Assembly (NCBI GenBank): GCA_017506865.1
Contig: JAFCMP010000179.1
Coordinates: forward strand, 868,001-932,000
Source of the DNA: Tribonema minus
Lineage: Eukaryota > Sar > Xanthophyceae > Tribonematales > Tribonemataceae
Direction of reading: 5' to 3'
DNA length: 64,000 nt
Positions 1 to 10,352 of the stretch are shown one piece after another. The notes beneath the pieces are model-generated. The model did no database searches. It was not told the origin of the DNA and saw nothing but the letters and a program-made list of their open reading frames with translations. A program made the position numbers and the translations under genes. Numbering within the stretch: the stretch's first letter is position 1; each line of letters opens with the position of its first letter.

Positions 1-2430
1 GACATCGCAACTATGGGGCAGTGAAGGGGAAAGTTAGAGGGCTGTGTGGCTATCACTATCCCTTATCCTAAATCTAAGAGTGCTGCATGGCTCACCCTAA
101 CCCCAACGCTAGTCTCTCAGTGACGTTTCCCTCCCATACTTTTTGTTGAAAGGGCCGCGATGACATTGCAACTCTGGGGATTAAAGTACCACCAGGTGCT
201 GAAATGGTTGACCCTGATGTGGACAAAGCAATGACCAGCACAAAAAGTACCGATCGTCGTGTGCCGCAACGCACGCGTAAGCACGGTTGTGATGTAGTCA
301 GCTGGTCTGCCTTGCTGCTCCTGCGTGTTGTTGTGGCTGTAATTGAGAGCAGCTGCCAGATTTTGATGTCAAAGCAGCGCTCAAGTTCCTTGTACAGACA
401 GAAGTTTTGTGTCAACCATAACTCTAACCCTAACCCTAACCCTAAACCTAACCCTAACCCTACTGCAGCTGTACAGCGATCTGATGTTCATCAGGTCTAC
501 TGTAGCTGTATGATGGGACTCTCAGGTATTTGAGCATTCAGTGGAGAGACGATTAAGGCTGACACCAGTCGCACGCACTTGTGTTTCCTTTTCAGTTTTA
601 TCGCTCACTGTCCGACTTGCGCAAACTGCATATTATATCCATGACCAGACCCACAAAACGACCAATGCACAGAGGCAGGAGCGTTAGCATTCCCGATCCG
701 TTAGCGTTCCCGATCCGTGGGTTAGGATTAGGGTTAGGGTTAGGGTTATGCCAAGCACTCCCACGCAGAAACAGAGCTCCACCTGCATGCAACACCAACC
801 CTACGAAGAAAGCGCACCGCTTAGCGCAGAGACTGGAGTGTTTAAATTAGGGTAAGGCGTACGTTTAGGGTATGGCCCGGCATCGCTGCGCGCGCCACTG
901 TGCCGTGCATGAACTATTGCTGAGGTGGTAAACCTTCGCAATACGATAATGCTAATGATGATCATCGTCACAGGGCAGACGGTGCGGTCGCCTCTGACGC
1001 CTGATCATAACCCTAACCCTAACCCTAATCCTAACTCTCTGCCGTAATTCAATACATAGTGCAGTCCGCCGCAATTTGAACTCCATACGCAGTGGAATCC
1101 GCCGCAGTTTGAACTTCATACGCAGTGCAGACCAAGCATAGGTACAGTAGCACGATGCATGTGCAGGTGGGGTAGCGCACTGTGAGTGTGAGTGGGGTGT
1201 ACTTGCAACTTCAAATTCAACTTCAATGTGCGCAGAACAGTCCAATGTCCTCCGAGCCTTTTGTGGCTTCTATTGTTTTATTACGCAGTGCACTCGTCGT
1301 TTGTGGCGGGGGTTGGCGTGCAGGTTTCTTACACTTCAACTTCAAGTGCCGCTTTCACTGTTCAAACGAAGGCAAGCCGCAACAGATGCCATGCAACGCC
1401 CTCATAATTGGTGAAATGTGTTCAGTCGGTCATGTCGCGTTTCGATGCCCACAGAACACCACTGTGAAATCCAGTTGAGCTGAAGACAGCGCTCAGTTTG
1501 CGACGCACGCGAGAGATTGCAGGCGCAATTCGACATGTACTGAATCACAGGAGTCCTAGCTGACACCACAGTGCTACATGCTGCCAGCTGTTGTCAGAAT
1601 AACAAGAACCGAGCAGCAGACTCATGCATGACGCACGATACCATCGCCTGGCAGTGGCACTGAAGAACATAGGTCTCGGCTAACAGATGCAGCCTCTGAG
1701 GGCTTTTACCTCTTGGCAACTAGGCGTCAATCAATGATTCCATACTGCAATTGGTAGGTTTCCTGTGATGGTAGTGTGATTATAGTTGACGCGCAGGCAA
1801 CGCATATTGTTCATAATGAGTATACTCTACTAATTTGAAGTATTGTAGGATTTCATCTCACTGTTTGGGCAGTATACCATTGCCTGGCAAAGGCACTGGG
1901 AAATGCAGGTCTCTGCTACCTCCTACTAACTGCGACCTTCACGGAGGTCTGCCTTTCGTCAACTGGGCGTCACGCAATGACACACGCCGAAACCACTAGT
2001 TCTCTTGTGATGGCTTGTCGTCAGTGGGGTCAGCCTCTATGTAGACATTGTTCCAACTAGTACGGATAATCTCATACAGACTTTCTTGGAGTGAGTTGCA
2101 AAAACATACATGTACGTGTGGCCTGGCGTTCATTGCGTTTATTTTTGGGTTACTAAGGTTAGGGTTAGGGTTGAGGTTAGGCACGCACACCACATCCATG
2201 CATGCGGCAAGTAGGCGCCCCTATCCTTAACCATAACCCTAATCCTAACCCTGACTCAAACCCAAACCCAAGCCTAATCCCAACGCTAACTTAAGCCAAC
2301 CCAAACCCTGCCCCAATGCATGCACACTGCATTCATGCATGTGGCAACTTGGCGTCCCTATACCTAACTCTAACCCTTCCCCAACCTCACCCTAACCCAA
2401 CGCTACGATGCAAGCCGCGATGCCTGGCTG
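1..2430. other. Gene-poor stretch with interstitial TTAGGG/CCCTAA tracts
   Basis: No frame here has convincing coding features. CCCTAA-type tracts lie at 418-465, 1006-1032 and 2230-2290 (degenerate), and TTAGGG-type tracts at 719-750 and 2155-2180. Both orientations occur, which argues against a simple chromosome end. Short CTTGAAGT/ACTTCAAC words are frequent. Confidence 0.6.
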
Positions 2431-3720
2431 CAGTCGCATGTGTTTGAGGGTACTTGAATGTGAACAGTCAAGCTGCTCTCGCCCTTGTGCAAGACATGCA
2501 CCAGCAGGAGCTCGCTGAACGAGCACTGACACTCGAGTTGTGAGTATCTACCAGCTGGAGCTGGCCTACCGAACAAGTGAGAGCTCTCCATGCTGAACAC
2601 CCATGCCTCGAATGCTAAAATGCTTGCACACAGAAGTCTTTTGGCTCCTGTGGCTATGGTGGCCCTGTTTGACTCGAGGCCAGGTGCTGCAGCAGCGGCG
2701 CTAGTGGCTCACCACACCTTGTCACGTAGAGCTCTACGACCTGCTGAATCATTTCCAAGAGTAGCAATGCACATACTCCAAAGCTGGCTACGGGCAATGC
2801 AGTGAAAATGCCAGGGAAGCCTGGCGTGCGTGGCGGTGTGGCCAAGTTTTACCCGCAAGTAGCAGACCCCAACTTGGTAACGGCTGCCGGAAAGCGCAGC
2901 CCTTCACATAATGCACCCGTGGGCTTGTTTTGTGTGCACGCTCCGCAAGCAGCCCAAAGCTTGGTTAGGGTTAGGGTTAGCATGCAGCCTCACTTTGCTC
3001 AAGCACTGGCAGCAGCCGCTGTAGTGGCAGCTGCATACATACGTCTACAGAGCTGTCATGTACTCGATCCTACTTGGCTACAACTAGCTACATCTAGGCG
3101 GCGTTTACACCGCCATCGCCTGCAGCAGCAGCAGCAACCTAACCCTAAACATAACCCAAGCCCGACCCTACGACGCATGCCGCGATGCAGCTGCACATGT
3201 TTTGAGGGCACGACAATTTTGAGCACTGCTCGCGCCCTTGTGCAAGACATGCATCACCACGAGCTTGCGGGCTGAACGGGCGCTGAAACTCGAGATCCGT
3301 CATGAGTAGCTATGCACGTACTTCGAAGCTAGCTTGGGGCAACGCAGGGAAAATGTCAGGGAGGCCTATCATGCAGTGCCGGTGTGGCCATACTATACCC
3401 GCAAGCAGCAGACCCTAGGTTTGTAATGGTTGCTGGAAAAAGCAGCCCTGCACGTCATGTACTCATGGGCTACTTAATATGCACGCTCCGCAAGCAGCCT
3501 AACGCTTATCGCGTAAACGCAGCCTCCGTAAGTAGTAGTTGCGCCAGCACACAACATGCAGAGACTATGCTCGAGCACCGTCAGCAGCCGTTGCAGCTGC
3601 AGCTGCATATGTATACAGAGACTCCATGCACTTGATCCTGCGGTGTTACAGTTAGCTACCTCTAGGCGACATTTACATCGCCATCGCGTGTAGCAGCACC
3701 AACATCAGCAGCCCAGGCCA
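2430..3720 (+). repeat. Two-copy tandem duplication with exon-like segments
   Basis: About 2430-3150 and 3170-3720 are diverged copies. Both contain an exon-like run: 2472-2539 reads ALVQDMHQQELAERAL and ends at a GTGAGT donor; its partner near 3225-3295 is altered and has a stop. Both also share a stretch from GCAAGYAGCAGACCC to CGCTCCGCAAGCAGCC and a CTCTAGGCGRCRTTTACA word. A short echo of the exon (TGGTGCAAGACATGCACGAG) lies at 6477. Gene identity is unknown. Confidence 0.55.
2533..2760 (-). repeat. Dispersed repeat R3, diverged minus copy
   Basis: This segment is the reverse complement of 19157-19385, from the CTACCAGCTGGAGCTGGCC end through the AGAAGTCTTTTG and CTAGAGCTC words. In this orientation the family reads [20 protein letters not shown] in its better copies. 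The product is unknown. Confidence 0.65.
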
Positions 3721-4199
3721 CAGTGCTTGCTGCGCGAGGACAAACTTCGAAAAAGCTGCAAGACACCGCTCCGTATCTGTCATGAGCAGCCCGAGAGAGG
3801 CAGCCAGGTCGGTAGTGTGCCAAAAGTGGCAAGACTGCGTTGATGTCCTCAGCAGAACATGGGTCGGGTCCCTATTTATTTAGAAACAGAGCATGGGTTG
3901 GATCACTCACGACGGTGGCTGGGTGATGTTCAGCTCCTCTCCGCTCCTGAGTCTCCCCTCCCGGCTGCCATCCGCTCCAGATTGTCTCCGAGAGGCCACT
4001 GGCGATGCAGCCTTGCTGCTACCTCCATAAGATATCCGTGAACTGCCTTTCGCTGGATGCGCCATGCGGGACCTGCATCCCGATGCGAGAGGTGCGCTTC
4101 AGCAGCTTTATCAGCATCATCTGCCTCATAAACCGCAACGACGATGTGCATCGCAGCTAACAACTTACATTTTGCAAGCTTTCCTTTAATATGAGGCCA

Positions 4200-4560
4200 G
4201 AGACCCCTGTGATCATGAGGAACCGAATTATCGGTTCTTCAAAAAACGCGGGCGGTTACACGAAACTTCACTTGCCGGAGTGGGACGAACTTCATTAATT
4301 ATAGGCGAGGGATCCCCAGGAGCGAGCGCGAGCGAGGTCCGGCGGGGGGTCCCGGAGCCAAACTAGATCGTGTGTGCGTGTGTGTGTAAAATTTTTGCAC
4401 ACCGGGGCCCATTTCTCGGGCCATCGGGTCGATGGTGCGCCGTACGTCAAATGCTGATCGCTCAGCAACCTCAACTCTCGAAATGCGGATCGCTCAGAAA
4501 AGCGAGGTCGTGCTCGCCGCACAGCACACTTCAGGTGGTGCCAGTGGTCGGAAAAGATTC
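4200..4560. other. Foreign-looking block, possibly organelle-derived
   Basis: Composition and vocabulary differ from the surroundings: GGGATCCCCAGGAGCGAGCG, GGTCCGGCGGGGGGTCCC and CGGGGCCCATTTCTCGGGCC. The minus frame 4522-4295 reads RFSERSAFRELRLLSDQHLT and onward. Repetitive GC-rich palindromes of this kind are known from some chlorophyte organelle genomes, so a nuclear copy of organelle DNA is possible. No organelle gene is recognisable. Confidence 0.25.
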
Positions 4561-6100
4561 GCTGCTGCCTCAGCTTGCGGCACCTACCCTGACACCATCA
4601 TCTCATGCAGTGGCTGGCGCGAACGAGGCACCTGTGTTGGTCAACTTCAAAAGCAGTCGTCTTGACAGAACACGACACGCGACCAGTAGACAGCAGCAGG
4701 CAGCAGGAGCAGCAACAGCAGCACTAGCAACCAGCACCAGCAGAGCTGCTGCTGACCTGGCGTCATCGTCACAGCAACAGCGGCCGTGGTGCGCTAAACA
4801 GCGATTTGCAGCAGCAGGAGCAAAGATTTTGCCGCAGCACTGTGGGCACAGTCTTTCGCTGTTTCCACTCATAGCAGCAGCGTGGATCGACAGCAGCAGC
4901 ACTGGCAGCAGCAGCAGCACAAGTAGGACCAGCAGCAGCGGCAGCAGCAGCATCAGGCAGGCCGCAGAGCAGGAGCAGCACTGTAAAGAGAAACACCAGT
5001 CCCTGGGTCCCGCAAGAGGCAGTACTAGTAGTATCAGCTAGAGCTGGCAACAGTGCTGCTGCTGCTGCTGCTAACAGGCAGCAGTTGCTGCTGTTGCAGA
5101 AAGAAGTAGGGGGGCACCAGATTGCACAGCTAAGCAGCCTGAAGCAGGGTGCGTTATGCAGGCTTGAGGCAGCACTGCTGGCAAAGCAGATCAACTTCTT
5201 TGACTACGCAACGAACATAACGAAGCAAGCTGAACGTACTGCTTTGAGCGCACGAACATACACAAACATAACGCTTTGAGCGCAGCTTATATGTTGCAGA
5301 TCGCATTTCACGAATCGCACTTTCACACACAGTCAGGATCGCACTTCACGAATCGCATTTTCACGGGCCCAGCCGCAATCATTATGGCTTACTACTGCAC
5401 TGATCCCGAGCCCACCCCCCTCTGGGGGGTCACACTGGTATTCCAGGACATATAACAACTTCAATTGTTGTGGGGGACTTCTGGACTTTTCACTCTTGCA
5501 ATTGAACAGCAAAATAAGTATGGACTGGAAAACGGTATCTCGCTGCACGCGGTCACTTCCTGAGTGGCCTTTCGCGCTCTCAGCCATATTGATCAAAAGT
5601 GCAAGATGGCAGCGCTCCACGGCATACTTTGACGCACATGGCGGAGTCCAGAGGGATTGGCAGATGGACGAGGTTGTAGTGGGGGGGGGGGGGAGGGGGG
5701 GGCATTTGACGACATCAATCAGAAGTTATACTTCAATATCGATTGCGACGATCGCGAATTGGCAAAGCTCACTCTCTTTTTGAAAGCCTTTATCATCAAA
5801 TTTACAACACAAGCAGCTGCGCTAAGCAGCTTCACCAAGAGGTGCCAAACACATCAGATCAAGCAACATGATGGCATTGGGAGCCACTTTTTTTTGTCTG
5901 GATGAAATGGGGTTTGACCAAGAACTTGGTAATGCGGCGTACATGTTTCACTGCCAGGAGAACAACGCACTGAGTGGGACTGGCGGCGACCTTCGCTTGC
6001 CCTGGAGGGCCTGTGGTGCGGTTTGCGAGCTGACAAGACACAGCAGCTGACAAGACACACAGCAGCTGCAAAGGGACATGCACTATGTCCCGTGTTGCTG
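4560..6100. other. CAG/GCA-rich block and AT-poor filler, no gene identified
   Basis: 4680-5075 is dense in CAG/GCA triplets and gives long frames on both strands with Q, A, S or C runs, typical of triplet repeats rather than genes. 5290-5365 repeats an ATCGCATTTCACGAATCGCA unit. Poly-G lies at 5682-5702. Confidence 0.5.
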
Positions 6101-6101
6101 T

Positions 6102-6163
6102 TGTGCGCCCAGGTGTTGTCGTTGCAACGCATCTTGGTACCTGTATGACACTACCTGGGCGCA
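6102..6163. mobile_element. Palindromic mini-element, TGTGCGCCCAGG family, copy 1
   Basis: The left end is TGTGCGCCCAGGTGTTGTC and the right end is the inverse form ending ACCTGGGCGCA. The core has CAACGCATCTTGGTACCTGT, shared with copies near 41.4 kb. The 62-bp size and inverted ends suggest a miniature DNA transposon or hairpin repeat. Confidence 0.6.
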
Positions 6164-6880
6164 TCCTGTGTAAATTGCTGCAGAGCACATAATACACAGC
6201 ATTCCGCAGTTGAAGCAGTGCTCCGCATGGTGTACTCTGTGGTTGATGTCGCATACAGCGGTGTCGAGAGGGGGCAGGCAGTCGGCTGAGGGTGTACATA
6301 GTGCAGGGAAAATGCCACCTGGCCATGTCAATCATGGATCACTGTTGTCGTCAACGAGCATTGGGACGCTTTGTCAAATACGTGCAATCTGGCATGCTGC
6401 AGCAAGTTTCATGTAGAACATGTCTTCTTGGTTGCTCCCGCGATCATTCATGAAAACACCAACTGAAAGCATGCCTGGTGCAAGACATGCACGAGCAAAA
6501 CCAAGCTCATCAAGTGCCATCACATTGCTGACTTTTCATATACCTATGAGCAAGCAGTTGTCAAGACACAGGTGAAGCGTGCTGCATGCATCAATGAACA
6601 GCGATGAATACAGGGCTGTAGGGGCTTAAGCTTCTGAAGTAAATTTACATTTATGATCCCCTACTCCTGCACTCCATGACTTCAAGTTCTGGCACTAGTG
6701 GGGGACACTTGCTCTGCCTGCACTCCATGTAATGTGCCGTATGCTCCTCAGCTCGAAAGGTTTCGCATGCCACACACAAGCAAGGGGGCAGCACAAGGGG
6801 AGTGGAAGTCATGCAACTGCAATACCGCTGAGTAAATGGTGTCCTTTCACGTATGTATGCAATGCTATGTACCGCGCACG
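6164..6880. other. No gene identified
   Basis: Short frames only. It contains the echo of the VQDMH exon at about 6477-6520 and a partial duplication around 6650-6730 (CTGCACTCCATG twice). Confidence 0.4.
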
Positions 6881-7440
6881 CAAAGCACGGATATGACCTT
6901 GTCCTCTGGTCAACTTTCAGATTTAATTGAGAGAGAGGTTTGTTACAGCTACACGTGAGAATGGTTACAGAGGCGCAACTAAAGGCACTGACTACCGCAC
7001 ACGTGAAGCACGGATATGTCGAGCCTTAAGGCTGCCTAACGCACACGCAAAGCACGGATATGACGCCTTGTCCTCTGGTCTATTTCAAGAGTTGATTGAG
7101 AGAAGCGTTTTGTTGAAGTCACACGTATGGTCAACAGAGGCCCAGCTAAAGGCACTGACTACCGCACACGTGAAGCACGGATATGTCGAGCCTTAAGGCT
7201 GCCTACCGCACACGCAAAGCACGGATACGACGCCTTGTCCTCTGGTCGATTTCAAGAGTTGATTAGAAAGAAGCGTTTTGTTGAAGTCACACTTATGGTC
7301 AGCAGAGGCACAGCTAAAGACACTGACTACCGCACACGTGAAGCACGGATATGTCGAGCCTTAAGGCTGCCTACCGCACACGCGAAGAACGTGTGTGACG
7401 CCTTGTCCTCTGGTTCTATTTCGGTTAATTGAGAAAAAGA
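6880..7440 (+). repeat. Tandem array, four copies of a 167-bp unit
   Basis: The phrase GCCTTGTCCTCTGGTC recurs at about 6897, 7064, 7231 and 7397, a spacing of 166-167 bp. Inside each unit a half-repeat (CGCACACGYRAAGCACGGATATG) occurs twice. The third and fourth units differ at more sites. Frames across it (TDYRTREARICRALRLP) only reflect the repeat. Confidence 0.8.
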
Positions 7441-8178
7441 GGTTTGTTGAAGGTACACGTGAGCTCGTTTCTCAGAGGCGCAATTGAAGGCAGCACACGT
7501 GAAGCACAAGTAAGGCAGCGTACCTATAGCACGCGAAGACGAGATCAACGTAGGTGCCGGTGCTGAGGTTAAAAGGTTTCGGGTGCTTCCTGAATGAAAA
7601 CCCGACGTGAGACAAGGACCCTCGGGACCGCATGGCGCGCCCGCATATCGTTAGGACAGACGAGCATTGTAATAATCAAACTTAACTTCAGCATCCGTTG
7701 TAATACTGCTCGGCTGTCTTGCTTGTTCATGATCCGTTTCTGCAGAAAACCGCTCCTTGGCACCCGCCGCTCCGTCTTGGGCCACCTCTTCCCTCGACAC
7801 CCGCCCGTGACGCAGTAGATGGTGAGTGGCGTGTTTCTCTACTTGGCCATGGGTGTCTTGGCTTGGTGCCTGCTGCCCCTGCGGCCCTGCGGGCCAGCGC
7901 TTGCAGACTGAAACTCAAGTTTCAACTTGTGAAATGACGTCCGAAACTCGCAACTTTTGGCTCCCCCAAAACCGCAGTTTTGCCATATGGGCAAAACTCA
8001 AAAGTTCTACGGTGAGGCTCAGTCATGTGATGAAATCGTGTTCCTTGAGCCCCATCAATCAACTTGGATTCAGCGCCAAGACTCCCTGCGACAACGTCTT
8101 TCATGAGTGACATGCCATGTCTGACCCCCCTGGAGGTGGAGGGCTGTTTCGATAGACTCTGCTGACAGGCTTCGATGC

Positions 8179-8462
8179 ACGTATGGACTTGTATTTATAA
8201 AGGCCCAAGGGAGGCCGGGTTGCCTATGCAATCGAAAAGCTTGCGTCAACGCAGCAGCCTAGTCTGCGCTGTGCCCTAGGAGCTTGGATACCGGCGCCGC
8301 AACACAGCCCAGCATTCGCGCTCCACGTGTGTACGCCATGACGCGCTCCGCCAACTCCCGCGCCAGCGATATGCTCAGCTCAATGAGGATCTGACGCTTA
8401 GCTAACCCGGCCTTGCGTAACACATCTGCCTTCCCCCCCCCTGAGCACAGTGCTGAGTGCAT
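8179..8462 (-). mobile_element. LINE-type retroelement fragment, 3' end copy
   Basis: The segment is essentially identical to 50563-50847, including the 3' end (read on the minus strand) and the frame GGGKADVLRKAGLAKRQIL...LLGHSAD. It stops where the longer copy continues, as expected of 5' truncation. A target duplication is not clear here. Confidence 0.7.
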
Positions 8463-9415
8463 CTTGCAGATGATGCCGCTCAGACTTGGCGTCCTTCAAC
8501 ACTGGAGATGACAAAGACCATGACACACACCGTGTCACACACACTGTGACAGCTCAATGCAACAAGTCATTGCATGATGAAGCTGTAGATTGGGGCTGGA
8601 TGTGGGCGTGGCTTTATCACTGCGCAGCTACTGTATTCCAATCTCAGAAACCGCACAGTGCAGTTGGGAGTTCACATGCAAAACAAGATGACTATGCATT
8701 GTGTGCCAAGCCAAGTCAGTGAGTGTGTCCTGTATTCTGCCGTTTCGATGTCATGCCTGTCAGCTACAGCGAGCTTTCTCTGCACACGGTCATTCACTCT
8801 CAAACTTGCAACCACAAGCCTCACTCCAACATTGTTGCACTTCAAACACAGCCGCGCGCCGCCCCCAGGCTGCTTTTGTTCGCATCAGCGCATGTAATTT
8901 CCACAACACATCGCCATAGGCATGCGCATCCTAACCTGCTGTGCGTGTATTCAGCACTAGCAGTGCCTCGGACATCATGCAAGCGCAACGGAAAATGGAC
9001 GCATGACACTGAGGAGGGACAGCGCTATGCACATCTGCACCGGCATCTGCTGAGCACTGCTGCTGAAAGCGGTCTTTCTGCAAAGGACACGCGCAGACCG
9101 TCGGCGCATGTGCCAGCAGCATCGGTGCCACCAGCGCTGAAGCGCAGTGTTTAGCAGCAGCAAAGCACAGATGCGATCCGCAGCAGAGGGACACCCGCCG
9201 TCACCACCATTGCTGTGTGTGCAGGAAGTCACAGCAGCGGTCATGGCAACGTTGTCAGCGACACTCTCGCTCATCACTATCGAGTGCATCGCTGCGATGT
9301 CACATGGGCAAGACCGCGACCGTCGACTGCTAGGGAAGACGTGGCCGTGGTGTGCGCCCACTGACTGGCTGCCCTATGTAGCATCCGCACCCTCCCCACT
9401 GCATCCGCAGCATGA
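8463..9415. other. No gene identified downstream of gene N
   Basis: A plus frame at 8723-9154 has mixed composition and no recognisable motif. Nothing here looks like an exon of the neighbouring genes. Confidence 0.4.
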
Positions 9416-9527
9416 CTAGGGCCCGTGCTTGGACACCGAGCGCCTCCGCTTGCTGTGGCGCTCATCCCTTGCCGCTGCGCTGCCCGCCGCCGCCGCCGCA
9501 GCGCTGTTGACGCTCGAGCGCCGCGGC

Positions 9528-9560
<33 letters not shown>

Positions 9561-10352
9561 GGCTGCTTCGATGCCGCACCACGCTTCCTCTTCGTGCTCG
9601 CCTGACGACTCCCTTCCATCGCCGCCGCCGCCGCCGCGCTACTGTTTTGCGCCGTATCCATTGCCGCATCGTCTTCTCTGCTGCCGCGCTGCTGCCTGCC
9701 GCCGCTGCAGCCCGCGCTGCTGCCTGCCGCCGCTGCAGCGCCTTCAACCGTCGAGCTCTGCTGCTGCTGCTGCTGCTCCTCGTCCACGGCCGTATCGCGC
9801 TTCCGTTTCCCGCCGCTGCGGCGCCTCGGTTCCGCAGGCGCCGCTGCTGCGTCATCGCACGGCGCCGCTTCAGCGGCCGCAACAGTGCCTGCGGTGCCAT
9901 CCTGCGGAGTGTCGCTGACAGCCTCCGCCGCAGCAGTGGAGGCTGCTGCGCTGTCCACAGCGGGAGCAGGCGCCTCCTCTGCGGCGGCAGGGGCAATATC
10001 ACTGCCTGAGCCCTTCACAGCACCGCCGCTGCCAATGTCACCTGCGCCGCTGTTGCCGCTGCCGCTGCCGTCTGCCGCCGTTGTTGCGGCGGCTGCGCCG
10101 CCATTACCGCAGTCAGCAGCGCCAGCACTCCCCGTTGCAGCGGTATCATTGCCGCCGCTGTCACCTTGGGCAGTTGCGACACCGCCTGAGTCGGCGTTGT
10201 CGGCTGCGTCACGCGTGCCATTGGCAGTTACAGCAGTGCCTTTGGCGGTTTTGTCAGTTTCATGCTCGCCGTCTGCGCTTCCGCCATCCACATCTCCCTC
10301 CGCCGCAGCTGCCGCCGCAGTTTTCTCGGCAGCTGCCAAATCGAAGCGAAAG
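9416..10352 (-). CDS. Last exon of gene N: A/G/Q-rich tail with nuclear signals
   Basis: This part of gene N is shown separately because it is nearly half the protein (311 residues and a TAG stop). After the acceptor it begins [11 protein letters not shown] and becomes an A/G/D/S-rich disordered stretch. It then carries three basic clusters (GGKRKRD, STKRKRG and a final [13 protein letters not shown]) separated by a Q6 and a Q10 run. The basic clusters resemble nuclear localisation signals. The open frame runs upstream of the acceptor to 10579, but there it crosses two 45-bp repeats (10385-10500), so I treat that part as intron. Several long antisense frames here are by-products of GCN codon runs. 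Confidence 0.72.

Noticed and set aside
1..500. Chromosome end
   Set aside because: CCCTAA tracts are short, degenerate, in mixed orientation and continue far into the window; they are interstitial.
4370..5194. Overlapping 223- and 141-residue frames with S, Q, A and C runs
   Set aside because: They come from an imperfect CAG/GCA array open in several frames on both strands; there are no splice signals or conserved motifs.
5854..6335. Two overlapping minus frames (92 and 158 residues)
   Set aside because: They run through the palindromic mini-element and show no family motif.
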